From CAZKHG01 sp964552655 (lineage in GTDB: Bacteria > Bacteroidota > Bacteroidia > Bacteroidales > Tenuifilaceae): a DNA stretch of 64,000 bases. Where the stretch lies: assembly GCA_964552655.1 (NCBI GenBank), contig CAZKHG010000008.1:1-64000 (forward strand), given 5' to 3'. Below the pieces are notes generated by a model. That model was given only the letters and a program-made list of their open reading frames with translations, was not told where the DNA came from and made no database searches. The translations under genes were made by a program, and so were the position numbers. Shown one piece after another: positions 26,205 through 35,380 of this stretch. Positions within the stretch are counted from its first letter, which is position 1, and every line of letters starts with the position of its first letter.

Positions 26205-27167
26205 ATGAAACAGAAAATAATTCTCTGGTCAGCCTTAATTCTGCTGCTTATTGCGGTTGGGTTTATGGTAAAGGATTTCTTTTATAAACCTTTATCAACA
26301 CAGGGGAATCCTTATGAATACAGCCTGGATAAATTCAGAACAGTTGATGATTCGTTAATTTGCTATAAAGAAACCGGGAGCATCAGGTTGGAATCAGAAT
26401 CCCAATCCGGAATTGCCATCGGTCAGGATGATGATTTATATGTTGTGGGGAAGGACATTCTTTTCATTTATAATAAGAACCTCGAAAAGATTTATTCAAT
26501 TAAAACCGGGGTTGATGCCCGATGCGTTTCAGTTGATTCAGATAAAAAGATTTACCTGGGGATATCAGATCATGTTGAAGTCTTGAACCTGAAAGGAGAA
26601 AAGTTAGGTAGCTGGAGTCCGGTAAACGAAAGGGCTTATATAACCAGCATTGCAGTTTCAGAATCATCGGTTTATGTTGCTGATGCTGGTAATAAGATGG
26701 TTTATCGTTTTGATAAAAAGGGTAATCTTTTGAATAAAATTGGCGAAAAAAATCTGGAAAAGGGTATTCCGGGTTTCTTTGTTCCCAGCCCGTTCTTCGA
26801 CCTCTTAATTGGCCGGGATGGGGAATTGGTGGTTGTTAACCCTGGCCGTCATGCCTTCGAGTTTTACCGGGAGAACGGCAGTTTGATCACCAGCTGGGAA
26901 AGAACATCGATGGGTATCGATGGTTTTAGTGGATGCTGTAACCCATCAAACATTGCAATGCTATCCGATGGTTCTTTTGTGACGGCCGAAAAGGTGATTG
27001 AACGGGTTAAAATTCATTCACCCAATGGCGATTTCAAATGCGTTGTAGCTGCTCCGGAAAAATTTCAAAAGGGCACTCAGGGCATTGATCTGGCGGTTGA
27101 TTCAAAGGATAGAATATTTGTTTTAGATCCTGTTAAAAAAATGGTTGTGGTTTATGAATTAAAATGA
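26205..27167 (+). CDS. Membrane-anchored NHL-type beta-propeller with a GCCNP motif
   Basis: This 320-residue protein has an N-terminal anchor (IILWSALILLLIAVGFMV) and a six-bladed NHL/SMP-30-like propeller with blades such as IAIGQDDDLYVVGKDILFIY and LAVDSKDRIFVLDPVKKMVV. Near residue 245 it carries a vicinal Cys pair in GFSGCCNPSNIAMLSDGSF, followed by FVTAEKVIERVKIHSPNGDF. I recall this GCCNP element from related proteins of Planctomycetota and Verrucomicrobiota, so it is probably functional. The gene stands between propeller and Fe-S genes on the same strand. Confidence 0.75.
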   Translation: MKQKIILWSALILLLIAVGFMVKDFFYKPLSTQGNPYEYSLDKFRTVDDSLICYKETGSIRLESESQSGIAIGQDDDLYVVGKDILFIYNKNLEKIYSIKTGVDARCVSVDSDKKIYLGISDHVEVLNLKGEKLGSWSPVNERAYITSIAVSESSVYVADAGNKMVYRFDKKGNLLNKIGEKNLEKGIPGFFVPSPFFDLLIGRDGELVVVNPGRHAFEFYRENGSLITSWERTSMGIDGFSGCCNPSNIAMLSDGSFVTAEKVIERVKIHSPNGDFKCVVAAPEKFQKGTQGIDLAVDSKDRIFVLDPVKKMVVVYELK

Positions 27168-27233
27168 TAATGTTAATCGCTTATCGTTCTTATTAAATCA
27201 ATAAACCAGAAAATATTTTATAAATTTCTGATA

Positions 27234-27434
27234 ATGAACAAAAAAATAAATAAGGGCATCAGGATTTTTTTATTAGTAACAATAATGTTGGTAAGTGGAT
27301 ACCTTACATTCAGGAACACAAACAATCACAACAGTAAGTGTAAAATAGAATCTCCTTGCAGTACCTGTAGCAAGTTTAATAGTTGCTCCTTGCCAGAGGC
27401 TAAAAAATATAAAATGGATAAGGGTAATTTATAA
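27234..27434 (+). CDS. Small membrane-anchored Cys-rich protein
   Basis: This 66-residue protein has a basic N-terminus, one hydrophobic segment (IFLLVTIMLVSGYLTF) and a C-terminal tail with four Cys in CKIESPCSTCSKFNSCSLP, that is C-x5-C-x2-C-x5-C-x2-P. The tail resembles the C-terminal CKDCEIKEDCPW of the four-helix protein at 24158. The stop is 12 bases before the ferredoxin gene, which supports it as a real gene. It could be a small electron carrier or a metal-site assembly factor; both are guesses. Confidence 0.65.
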   Translation: MNKKINKGIRIFLLVTIMLVSGYLTFRNTNNHNSKCKIESPCSTCSKFNSCSLPEAKKYKMDKGNL

Positions 27435-27446
27435 TTGATAATAGCC

Positions 27447-28031
27447 ATGAATAACTCTGAAAACAGATCAAAAAAATATTCCCGAAGAGATTTTATCAAT
27501 AGCGGGATGCGACTTTCTGCATTTGTTTTGGTTGGTAGTTTAGGTGGTTATCTTCTTAAAAAGTCACTTTCGCAAACATTAGTTTGGCAGCTCGATCCAT
27601 CAAAATGCATACAGTGCGGAAGATGCGCTACTAATTGTGTTCTTACACCTTCGGCGGTTAAGTGTGTTCACGTTTATGATATGTGTGGATACTGCGATTT
27701 ATGTGGCGGTTATTTTCGCCCGGAAACTAAAAACCTTACCACAGCGGCTGAGAATCAGCTTTGCCCAACCAGCGCAATAAAGAGAAAATACATAGAGGAT
27801 CCCTATTTCCAGTACGATATCGATGATGAACTTTGCATTGGATGTGGAAAATGCGTAAAGGGCTGTGGGTCATTTGGAAATGGTTCTTTGCAGTTGCAGG
27901 TTAGACACGATCTGTGCAAAAATTGCAACCAATGTTCAATTGCCAGGGATTGCCCTGCTGATGCCTATAGCCGTGTACCAGCCGATAATCCTTATATTTT
28001 CTCCGGATTCGACAGTAAGAAAAAAGGTTGA
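27447..28031 (+). CDS. Twin-arginine exported ferredoxin with multiple [4Fe-4S] motifs
   Basis: This 194-residue protein begins with a Tat-like signal (KYSRRDFINSGMRLSAFVLV), so it is likely exported folded and may stay anchored. Four Cys groups follow: CIQCGRCATNC, CGYCDLC, CIGCGKCVKGC and CKNCNQC with a later DCP. This resembles NapG/MauM-type ferredoxins, with a shifted or partly altered set of ligands. The ATG at 27447 is preferred over an in-frame TTG at 27435. It overlaps no gene and is 10 bases before the NapH-like gene, which suggests a NapG-NapH-like membrane pair. Confidence 0.83.
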   Translation: MNNSENRSKKYSRRDFINSGMRLSAFVLVGSLGGYLLKKSLSQTLVWQLDPSKCIQCGRCATNCVLTPSAVKCVHVYDMCGYCDLCGGYFRPETKNLTTAAENQLCPTSAIKRKYIEDPYFQYDIDDELCIGCGKCVKGCGSFGNGSLQLQVRHDLCKNCNQCSIARDCPADAYSRVPADNPYIFSGFDSKKKG

Positions 28032-28041
28032 TATTTTTCGA

Positions 28042-29301
28042 ATGAAAAAGACAGCAGCATATATTATTTTACTCATTATTGTATCGGTTCAACTTTACAA
28101 TTCCTTTGGCGTACAGCGCTTTCCCAGGCCTGAGTTTGAATCGGGGTATGTTCAACCGGGAACCCTTACTCCCGACCCCAGATCAGAAGCACTGGCAATT
28201 CTTGATGTTGTTGTTCTTTTTGCAACGCTTTCAGTTATCACTTGGCTGGTGATAAAAAAACGATCTAGAAATGGGGTTTTTTGGACTTCAGTTTTCTCCA
28301 TCCTCTATTTTGGCTTCTTCAGGGAGGGTTGCGTGTGCTCGGTAGGCTCAGTTCAGAATGTTACTCTAGCCCTTTTTAACCCGCAGTACAGCATTCCATT
28401 AACGGTAATCGCTTTTTTCATTATACCACTGATATTCACCCTTTTTTTCGGTCGGACTTTCTGTGCCGGAGTTTGTCCATTGGGCGCTATTCAGGATATT
28501 TTTGCGTTTAAACCCATGCCGTTAAAATCATGGGTGGAAAAAGCTTTGGGGTTAATCCCTTTCATTTACCTGGGTCTTTCAATTCTTTATGCGGCCACAT
28601 CCACAGATTTTATTATTTGCCGGTACGATCCTTTCATTGGAATATACAGGTTTAATGCGACGTTTTCAATGTTTTTATTTGGTGGGATTATTCTCCTTAC
28701 GGGAGTTTTTATTGCCCGTCCTTACTGCAGATTTCTTTGCCCTTACGGGGTAATCCTGAATCTGATTAGCCGGGTTTCCTGGAAACATATTACTATTACG
28801 CCAACCAAGTGTATCCAATGCAAACTTTGTGAGGATTCATGCCCTTTTGGTGCTATTGATAAACCAGTATCTATAAAAGAAAAAGAACCGGTAAATATTG
28901 CTGTTAGAAGAATTATATTGTTCAGTGCTATTATCCCTTTCCTGGTTATTATTGGAGGGTTTGTAGGATCAAGTATTCATGAGAATCTGGCACGTGTTAA
29001 CCATAAGGTATATCTTTCTCAACAGCTGCTAAGCCCTGAAAATATTCCCTCACCTGAACCAGTCGAGATAACGGCGTTTAAATCTGCCGGGAAAACGCCC
29101 GAGGAACTATTTAAGGAGGCTGCATCAATAGTAAAACAGTTTTATATTGGAGGATGGATCTTGGGCGGTTTTGTAGGCCTGGTTTTTGGGTTAACTTTAG
29201 CAAGTTTATCGGTATTCCGTTATCGAACCGATTATGTTCCAAATAAAGGAAGATGTCTGAGTTGCGCAAGATGTGTTGATTACTGCCCTGTTAAAGAATG
29301 A
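28042..29301 (+). CDS. NapH/NosR-like membrane [4Fe-4S] protein
   Basis: This 419-residue polytopic protein has an N-terminal anchor, further helices, and the two C-x3-CP motifs of the NapH/NosR/RdxA type: TFCAGVCPLGAI near residue 145 and PYCRFLCPYGVI near 230. A [4Fe-4S] ferredoxin motif CIQCKLCEDSCPFGAID follows near 255-270, and the extreme C-terminus has a further CLSCARCVDYCPVKE. An additional pair of Cys (GCVCSVGSVQN) lies near residue 97. Such proteins pass electrons across or along the inner membrane. The ATG at 28042 is chosen because an earlier start would read through the ferredoxin gene in another frame. Confidence 0.83.
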   Translation: MKKTAAYIILLIIVSVQLYNSFGVQRFPRPEFESGYVQPGTLTPDPRSEALAILDVVVLFATLSVITWLVIKKRSRNGVFWTSVFSILYFGFFREGCVCSVGSVQNVTLALFNPQYSIPLTVIAFFIIPLIFTLFFGRTFCAGVCPLGAIQDIFAFKPMPLKSWVEKALGLIPFIYLGLSILYAATSTDFIICRYDPFIGIYRFNATFSMFLFGGIILLTGVFIARPYCRFLCPYGVILNLISRVSWKHITITPTKCIQCKLCEDSCPFGAIDKPVSIKEKEPVNIAVRRIILFSAIIPFLVIIGGFVGSSIHENLARVNHKVYLSQQLLSPENIPSPEPVEITAFKSAGKTPEELFKEAASIVKQFYIGGWILGGFVGLVFGLTLASLSVFRYRTDYVPNKGRCLSCARCVDYCPVKE

Positions 29302-29359
29302 TTTTAACCGAATCTATGTTAATAATATTTTTTGAATTTGTGACTTAGTGTTTTTGAAT

Positions 29360-31228
29360 ATGAGAGTGAATAAGATCAATGAGCTATTGGGCAATGTCAA
29401 ACTTTGGCGGGGAATAGCCATAATATCCGGAATATTTTCTTTGTTGATCTGCATTCTGATCATCGCCAATTATGTCCAGATCAATCGTCTCGATCCGGTC
29501 AACACCAAGGTTATCAACACTTTGGTTGAACGCCTGAATCAAAATCCTGAGGATGAACAGCTAAGGCAGGAAATCAGGGAGCTGGATCTGCTTGTTCGGA
29601 AGGCCTATTTTACCAACCAATGGCAGATAAGAATGGGTGGATACCTAATGCTGATTGGAATTGCAGTGCTAACAATTTCTATTCAGCTGATAAACAGGGC
29701 AACAAAAAAATTGCCGGTCGTTTCTGATCAAAAGGCCGAAGGGTATGTAAATACACAAAGCAGTACAAGAAAATGGGTTGCCATCAGTGGTACCAGCATT
29801 GTCATTATGGCGATTATTCTGGCATTGTTAACAAAAAGTAAACTGGAAAAATCGTTCACTCAGGCATCCATTTCTGATGCTGAGGTCCAGAATAACACGG
29901 ATTCAGGCAATGCCGGTTTGAAAGAGGGTAATAATCTGGCAGAATTTGATTCAATACCCCAGAAAATCAATGAAAGGAAAGATAGTGTGCCTGCCAGTAT
30001 TAATTTGGCAGTTCAGAATGAGACTCTTAAATCCGAATCCCTAAAAAAAGATATCACAGATAATTTCCCAACGGACAAGGAGCTGAGAGACAACTTCCCA
30101 AACTTTCGCGGATATGGTGGGCTGGGAATTTCTTATCAAAGGAATATACCTGTCAGCTGGGACGGTTCATCAGGGAATAATGTCAGGTGGAAAGTGGCAA
30201 TACCCCTTCCGGGTTATAATTCCCCGGTAGTATGGAGAAATAAAGTTTTTCTGGCTGGTGCTGATGCATTAAAACGTGAATTATATTGTTTCGATATTGA
30301 AACCGGAAAGTTGCTCTGGACTGCAACTGCCGACAATATTCAAGGCTCACCCTCTGCTACCCCAAAAGTTCAGGGCGATACAGGATTCTCAGCTCCAACT
30401 GTCACTACCGACGGGAAGAAAGTTTATGCAATTTATGCCAATGGTGACATTATAGCCGTTGATTTTGAGGGCAAAAGGGTTTGGGCAAAAAACCTGGGAC
30501 TTCCCCAAAATCATTATGGGTACTCATCTTCGTTGATAATGCATAAAGGTTTGGTACTGGTTCAATACGACCAGAATAAGGGTGGTCGGGTAATGGCATT
30601 ATCAGCACAAACAGGAGATATAGTTTGGTCAACACCCCGTAATACAAAGGTTTCATGGTCATCACCAATCCTTGCAAAGGTTGGAACCCGGTTTGAACTT
30701 CTACTGGTTGCTGATCCCACAATAGCATCTTACGATCCCGATTCAGGCAAAGAATTATGGAGTTTTGAATGTATATCGGGTGAAGTTGGTCCATCCCTTG
30801 CCTATTCAAACGGGATTGCTTTTGTCTTGAACGAATACGCCAGCCTGGTTGCCGTTAAAGTCGGCTCACCACCGGAAAAGCTCTGGGAGGATACTGAATA
30901 CTTATCTGATGTTCCCAGTCCGGTTGCAAATGAGAATTTCTTATTTGTTGTAACCAGCTATGGAACAGTAGTCTGCTACGATTCAAAAACCGGTGAAAAA
31001 TTCTGGTCGCAGGATTTCGGGAATGGTTTTTACTCCTCCCCGATAATAGCGGATGGTAAGTTATATCTGCTTGATAAAAATGGCAGTATGCATATAGTTA
31101 AAGTGGATAAAGTATATGCCAAGATTGGTGAAAACCCGTTAGGTGAAAAAACAGTTACAACACCCGCTTTTGCAGATGGAAAGATATTGATAAGAGGCGA
31201 TAAGAGTTTGTTTTGTATTGGGAAATAA
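29360..31228 (+). CDS. Membrane protein with C-terminal PQQ-type beta-propeller
   Basis: This protein (622 residues from the ATG at 29360; an in-frame GTG at 29348 would add four) has three predicted membrane helices in its first 180 residues (GIAIISGIFSLLICILIIAN, GGYLMLIGIAVLTISIQLI, WVAISGTSIVIMAIILALLT), a polar linker, and a propeller from about 240 onward. The propeller starts NFRGYGGLGISYQRNIPVSW and has blades such as YCFDIETGKLLWTATAD, MALSAQTGDIVWSTPRN and VCYDSKTGEKFWSQDFG. It sits between the NapH-like gene and the NuoEF-like fusion. Confidence 0.8.
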   Translation: MRVNKINELLGNVKLWRGIAIISGIFSLLICILIIANYVQINRLDPVNTKVINTLVERLNQNPEDEQLRQEIRELDLLVRKAYFTNQWQIRMGGYLMLIGIAVLTISIQLINRATKKLPVVSDQKAEGYVNTQSSTRKWVAISGTSIVIMAIILALLTKSKLEKSFTQASISDAEVQNNTDSGNAGLKEGNNLAEFDSIPQKINERKDSVPASINLAVQNETLKSESLKKDITDNFPTDKELRDNFPNFRGYGGLGISYQRNIPVSWDGSSGNNVRWKVAIPLPGYNSPVVWRNKVFLAGADALKRELYCFDIETGKLLWTATADNIQGSPSATPKVQGDTGFSAPTVTTDGKKVYAIYANGDIIAVDFEGKRVWAKNLGLPQNHYGYSSSLIMHKGLVLVQYDQNKGGRVMALSAQTGDIVWSTPRNTKVSWSSPILAKVGTRFELLLVADPTIASYDPDSGKELWSFECISGEVGPSLAYSNGIAFVLNEYASLVAVKVGSPPEKLWEDTEYLSDVPSPVANENFLFVVTSYGTVVCYDSKTGEKFWSQDFGNGFYSSPIIADGKLYLLDKNGSMHIVKVDKVYAKIGENPLGEKTVTTPAFADGKILIRGDKSLFCIGK

Positions 31229-31308
31229 AAAATGGAATACAAATAACCGCATAGAATGATTGGAGAATATCAGTTTTATTGATTTAATCAGTGTCGTAAT
31301 AATTTTGG

Positions 31309-33657
31309 ATGGAAAAGGATATATTAAATATAGTTGACAAAATAGTTAAAGAGAAGGGAAGGAATGTAGATGCTGTAATTCCCATTTTACAGGCTATACA
31401 GGGGCATTTTAATTACCTCCCCGAAGAGGCGCTGAAGAGGGTCTGCGACACAACCGAAATAACACCATCAAGAATTTATGGGATTTCAACATTCTACACC
31501 CAATTCAGGCATAAACCTGTTGGTAAGAATATTATTAAAGTTTGTGTCGGCACAGCCTGTCATGTTAAAGGTGCGTTGCTGGTTTATGATTCATTCCGGC
31601 GTAATCTGAACCTCAAGGATGATGAGGATACCGATCCAGAAAAGAGATTCACCATTGAAAAAGTGGCTTGCCTTGGTTGCTGTACCATTGCCCCGGTGGT
31701 GCAGATTGGCAGTATTACTTACGGTCATGTTACCCCAGAATCTGTTCCGGAAGTTCTGGATGATTTTATAAATGTTAAGAATGGCAAATCGTTAAATCAA
31801 ACAATAACCATTCCTGCAAACACAAAGCTGCAGGGAGAAATCCGTATCGGATTGGGTTCATGCTGTGTGGCAAGTGGAAGCGCAGGTGTAAGGGATGAGC
31901 TGGAAAAAATCCTAGGCAGTAATGGCATTAACGTTAACGTTAAACATGTTGGTTGTGTGGGTATTTGCAATCAGGTGCCCATGCTCGAGGTACATAAGCC
32001 TGGAGAAACGCCATCATTTTATACTAAAATTAAACCCGAAGAGGTAAAAGAGGTAATCCTTCGTCATTTTAAATCTGATAACCCCTTTCAAAGGCTGAAA
32101 AGCACCTTTCATAATTTTTTTGAAAATCTGGTATTCGATAGCATTCCAAGATCACTGAACAGGTACCCAGCAGACAACAGGGACACTCCGGTTTCCGAAT
32201 TCCTTGATGGACAGATAAACATTGCCACAGAATTTAGGGGAGCAGTTAAACCAACTGATATCGATGAGTACATAGGGCTTGGTGGTTTTGAGGCATTGCA
32301 AACATGTTTAAAAACGAAAACCCCGCAACAGGTTATTGACATTATTAAGGAGAGTGGTTTAAGAGGCAGAGGTGGTGCAGGTTTCCCAACCGGAACAAAA
32401 TGGCAATTGGTTGCCAATGAGAAATCAGATATAAAATACCTGATATGTAATGGCGATGAGGGCGATCCCGGAGCGTTTATGGACAGGATGTTATTGGAAT
32501 CGTATCCATTCAGGGTAATTGAAGGTATTATTATTGCTGCTTATGCTATTGGAGCCCATAAAGGCTTATTTTATATCCGCGCAGAATACCCTCTGGCGCT
32601 TACCAGAATACGCGAGGCGCTTCAGGTATGCAGAAATAACGGGTTGTTAGGCAACCATATTGCAGGTACTGAATTTTCTTTCGACCTGAACATATTCGAG
32701 GGTGCAGGAGCTTTTGTTTGTGGAGAAGAGACAGCTTTAATTGCTTCAATTGAGGGGAAACGGGGTTATCCAACCATCCGCCCTCCATTTCCTTCACAAA
32801 AAGGTCTTTGGGGTAAGCCTACCCTGATCAATAATGTTGAAACCTACTCAATGGTCTCCTGGATTATCAGGAATGGTTCAGAAACATTTCATCGGATCGG
32901 TACAAAGTTCAGTAAGGGAACAAAGGTATTTGCCCTGGCAGGCAAGGTTAACCGGGGTGGTTTGATTGAAGTGCCAATGGGAATTACCATTCGCAGAATA
33001 GTTGAGGATATTGGTGGCGGTGTTGCCAACGGTATGAAATTTAAGGCTGTTCAGATCGGGGGTCCTTCCGGTGGTTGCATTCCGGCATCAATGGCTGATA
33101 CACCCATTGATTACCATTCATTAACCCAGGTTGGTGCGATGATGGGATCAGGCGGGCTGATTGTTCTGGATGAAACCGATTGCATGGTGGATATTGCCAG
33201 GTACTTTCTGAGTTTTACCCAGGATCAGTCATGCGGTAGATGCACCTTTTGCAGGATCGGAACCCGAAGAATGCTTGAGATTCTCAACAAGATTAGCAGT
33301 GGTAAGGGCAAAACTGAAGATCTCGTTTCTTTAGAAATGTTGGCTCATGAAACCAAAAAGGGGAGTATATGCGGCTTGGGAAAAAGTGCACCAAACCCAG
33401 TGCTAACAACTTTAAAATATTTCAGGGAGGAGTACGAGGCGCATATCAACGGGCAGTGCCCAACCGGCAAGTGCAAGGAAATGATAACCTATTATATTAC
33501 TGATGATTGCATAGGTTGCACCAAATGTGCTCAACGTTGCCCGTCAGATGCTATTCAGGCAAAGCCCTACGAGTTACACCAAATTGATACTGAAAAATGT
33601 ATTAAATGCGATATATGCAGGCAGGTTTGTCCGGTAAATGCAGTTTTAACAAAATAA
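31309..33657 (+). CDS. NuoE-NuoF-ferredoxin fusion, NAD(P)H-dependent oxidoreductase
   Basis: This 782-residue protein fuses several electron-transfer modules. Residues about 1-160 are a NuoE-type thioredoxin-fold [2Fe-2S] domain (CVGTACHVKG, VACLGCCTIAP). Residues about 175-265 are a second [2Fe-2S] thioredoxin-like domain (GLGSCCVASG, VGCVGICNQVP). The NuoF part follows with the NADH/FMN site GRGGAGFPTGTKWQ near 352, GDEGDPGAFMDR near 385, an SLBB region, and the [4Fe-4S] motif SCGRCTFCRIG at about 641. A two-cluster ferredoxin ends the protein (CIGCTKCAQRCP, CIKCDICRQVCP). This is the HydB/HndC-type diaphorase layout, cytoplasmic. No hydrogenase or complex I gene accompanies it. Confidence 0.9.
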   Translation: MEKDILNIVDKIVKEKGRNVDAVIPILQAIQGHFNYLPEEALKRVCDTTEITPSRIYGISTFYTQFRHKPVGKNIIKVCVGTACHVKGALLVYDSFRRNLNLKDDEDTDPEKRFTIEKVACLGCCTIAPVVQIGSITYGHVTPESVPEVLDDFINVKNGKSLNQTITIPANTKLQGEIRIGLGSCCVASGSAGVRDELEKILGSNGINVNVKHVGCVGICNQVPMLEVHKPGETPSFYTKIKPEEVKEVILRHFKSDNPFQRLKSTFHNFFENLVFDSIPRSLNRYPADNRDTPVSEFLDGQINIATEFRGAVKPTDIDEYIGLGGFEALQTCLKTKTPQQVIDIIKESGLRGRGGAGFPTGTKWQLVANEKSDIKYLICNGDEGDPGAFMDRMLLESYPFRVIEGIIIAAYAIGAHKGLFYIRAEYPLALTRIREALQVCRNNGLLGNHIAGTEFSFDLNIFEGAGAFVCGEETALIASIEGKRGYPTIRPPFPSQKGLWGKPTLINNVETYSMVSWIIRNGSETFHRIGTKFSKGTKVFALAGKVNRGGLIEVPMGITIRRIVEDIGGGVANGMKFKAVQIGGPSGGCIPASMADTPIDYHSLTQVGAMMGSGGLIVLDETDCMVDIARYFLSFTQDQSCGRCTFCRIGTRRMLEILNKISSGKGKTEDLVSLEMLAHETKKGSICGLGKSAPNPVLTTLKYFREEYEAHINGQCPTGKCKEMITYYITDDCIGCTKCAQRCPSDAIQAKPYELHQIDTEKCIKCDICRQVCPVNAVLTK

Positions 33658-33752
33658 AATATGGTACATAGATTACAGGAATTCAACAGGTTATCAATGA
33701 TTATTTTGTGATCATTTTAATGCCTGTGTCATTTGTGTTCAGTAAAAAAAGT

Positions 33753-35318
33753 ATGATTCATCTTAAAATAAACAACCAGCTCATTACAGTTATACCGGGA
33801 ACTACAATTCTTGAGGCGGCAAAATCATTGGGGATCACGATTCCTACCATGTGTTACCTTGAAGGGTATAATAACCATCCTTCATGCATGATCTGCATTG
33901 TTAAGGATCAAAGATCGGGGAACCTTGTCCCATCATGCTCTATGCTTGTTGAGCCAGACATGGATATTATTACAGATGATGAGGAGATTCAAAAAACCAG
34001 GAAAGAATCGCTGGAACTATTAATGAGCGACCATGTTGGCGATTGTGAGGCGCCATGCCGTATTGCATGTCCAGCTTTTATGAACATCCCGCTGATGAAC
34101 AGGTTAATTGCTTCAGGTGATTTTGCTGAGGCGATCAAAGTTGTTAAAGAGGATATTGCGCTCCCGTTTATTCTTGGATTCATTTGTTCTGCACCCTGTG
34201 AAAAAGTATGCAGGAGAAAACAGGCAGATAATGCTGTATCAATATGTATGCTTAAGAGATTTGTTGCTGAGGTTGATTCCAAAAAACACGAAAAATATTT
34301 TCCTGAAAAGGCACCATTAAGCGGGAAAAAGGTTGCAGTAATTGGATCAGGTCCTGCCGGTTTGGCGTGTGCATTTTATCTTGTTAAAAATGGCCACAGC
34401 TGTATTGTTTATGAATCTAAGGATGCAATTGGCGGATCATTGGCCCCTCTAACCAAGGAAATTTTGCCCAAACAGGTTCTTGATAACGAAGTTGAGTTGC
34501 TTAAAGAATCTGGGGTTGAATTCAAGGTAAATACATTTATTACAAAAGATTTTCTCTTTGATCACCTGAAAAAAAACTTTGAAGCGGTTGTTTTTGCCAC
34601 CGGGGAATATGCTAAATCGAACCTGGATAATTTTGGTTTTGAAACCACAAAGAATGGAATTAGGGTTGATGATAAAACATTTATGACGAGTATTGATAGT
34701 GTTTTCGCATGCGGAAGTTCAGTTGCACCCCAGAAAATGGCAATAAAAGCCCTGGCTCAGGGGAAAGAGGCAGCCTATGCAATACATGATTTTCTGATGA
34801 GTACTGAAACATCAAATAAATCGGAAGTTTTCAACTCTAAATTTGGACTGTTACAGCCTCCAGAAATTAAAGAATATTTAAAAGAAGCAGTTTCCTATAA
34901 CCGGATTGAACCGGTTGGTGGTTTTTTAAATGGATTTTCTGAGGATGAAGCTATGGCCGAGGCCCGGCGTTGTATGCATTGCGATTGCCGTAAAGCAGAT
35001 AATTGTAAGTTGAGGATATACTCTGAGGAGTATAAAATTGATCGCAGGAAGTATTCTTTTGGTGATCGTAAAACTCTAAGTAAACATTTTCAGCATGAGT
35101 TGGTTGTTTATGAACCGGAAAAGTGTATCCGGTGTGGCCTTTGTATTGAGATTGCATCAAAAAAAGGAGAATTAATTGGCTTTACCTTTATTGGCCGGGG
35201 TTTCGACGTGCGGGTTGATATACCCTTTAATAAGGAGTTAAGCGATGCTTTGATACTAACAGCCTATGAATGTGCAAATGCTTGCCCTACCGGAGCAATT
35301 TCAATAAAAAACAAATAA
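33753..35318 (+). CDS. [2Fe-2S]-GltD-like flavoprotein oxidoreductase
   Basis: This 521-residue protein starts with a plant-type [2Fe-2S] domain as in NuoG/HydA (Cys in MCYLEGYNNHPSCMICIV and SCSM), followed by a GltD-type Fe-S entry region (CEAPCRIACPAFMNIP, CSAPCEKVCRRK), an FAD-binding Rossmann motif KVAVIGSGPAGLACAFYL near residue 193, and a C-terminal ferredoxin-like part (CIRCGLC, CANACPTGAI). The layout is that of NAD(P)H-linked Fe-S flavoproteins. An ATG at 33753 is used; an upstream start adds 15 residues unlike the family. It likely partners with the NuoEF fusion directly upstream. Confidence 0.87.
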   Translation: MIHLKINNQLITVIPGTTILEAAKSLGITIPTMCYLEGYNNHPSCMICIVKDQRSGNLVPSCSMLVEPDMDIITDDEEIQKTRKESLELLMSDHVGDCEAPCRIACPAFMNIPLMNRLIASGDFAEAIKVVKEDIALPFILGFICSAPCEKVCRRKQADNAVSICMLKRFVAEVDSKKHEKYFPEKAPLSGKKVAVIGSGPAGLACAFYLVKNGHSCIVYESKDAIGGSLAPLTKEILPKQVLDNEVELLKESGVEFKVNTFITKDFLFDHLKKNFEAVVFATGEYAKSNLDNFGFETTKNGIRVDDKTFMTSIDSVFACGSSVAPQKMAIKALAQGKEAAYAIHDFLMSTETSNKSEVFNSKFGLLQPPEIKEYLKEAVSYNRIEPVGGFLNGFSEDEAMAEARRCMHCDCRKADNCKLRIYSEEYKIDRRKYSFGDRKTLSKHFQHELVVYEPEKCIRCGLCIEIASKKGELIGFTFIGRGFDVRVDIPFNKELSDALILTAYECANACPTGAISIKNK

Positions 35319-35380
35319 GCATAAAGCCGAATATTAACCGGAATTGGTTTGCGTCTTTCTGCCTGAAACTTAGATATATA

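Noticed and set aside
31309..35318. Calling the NuoEF fusion and its neighbour respiratory complex I or an [FeFe] hydrogenase
   Set aside because: No membrane Nuo subunits, and the [2Fe-2S]-GltD-like protein has no H-cluster motif.
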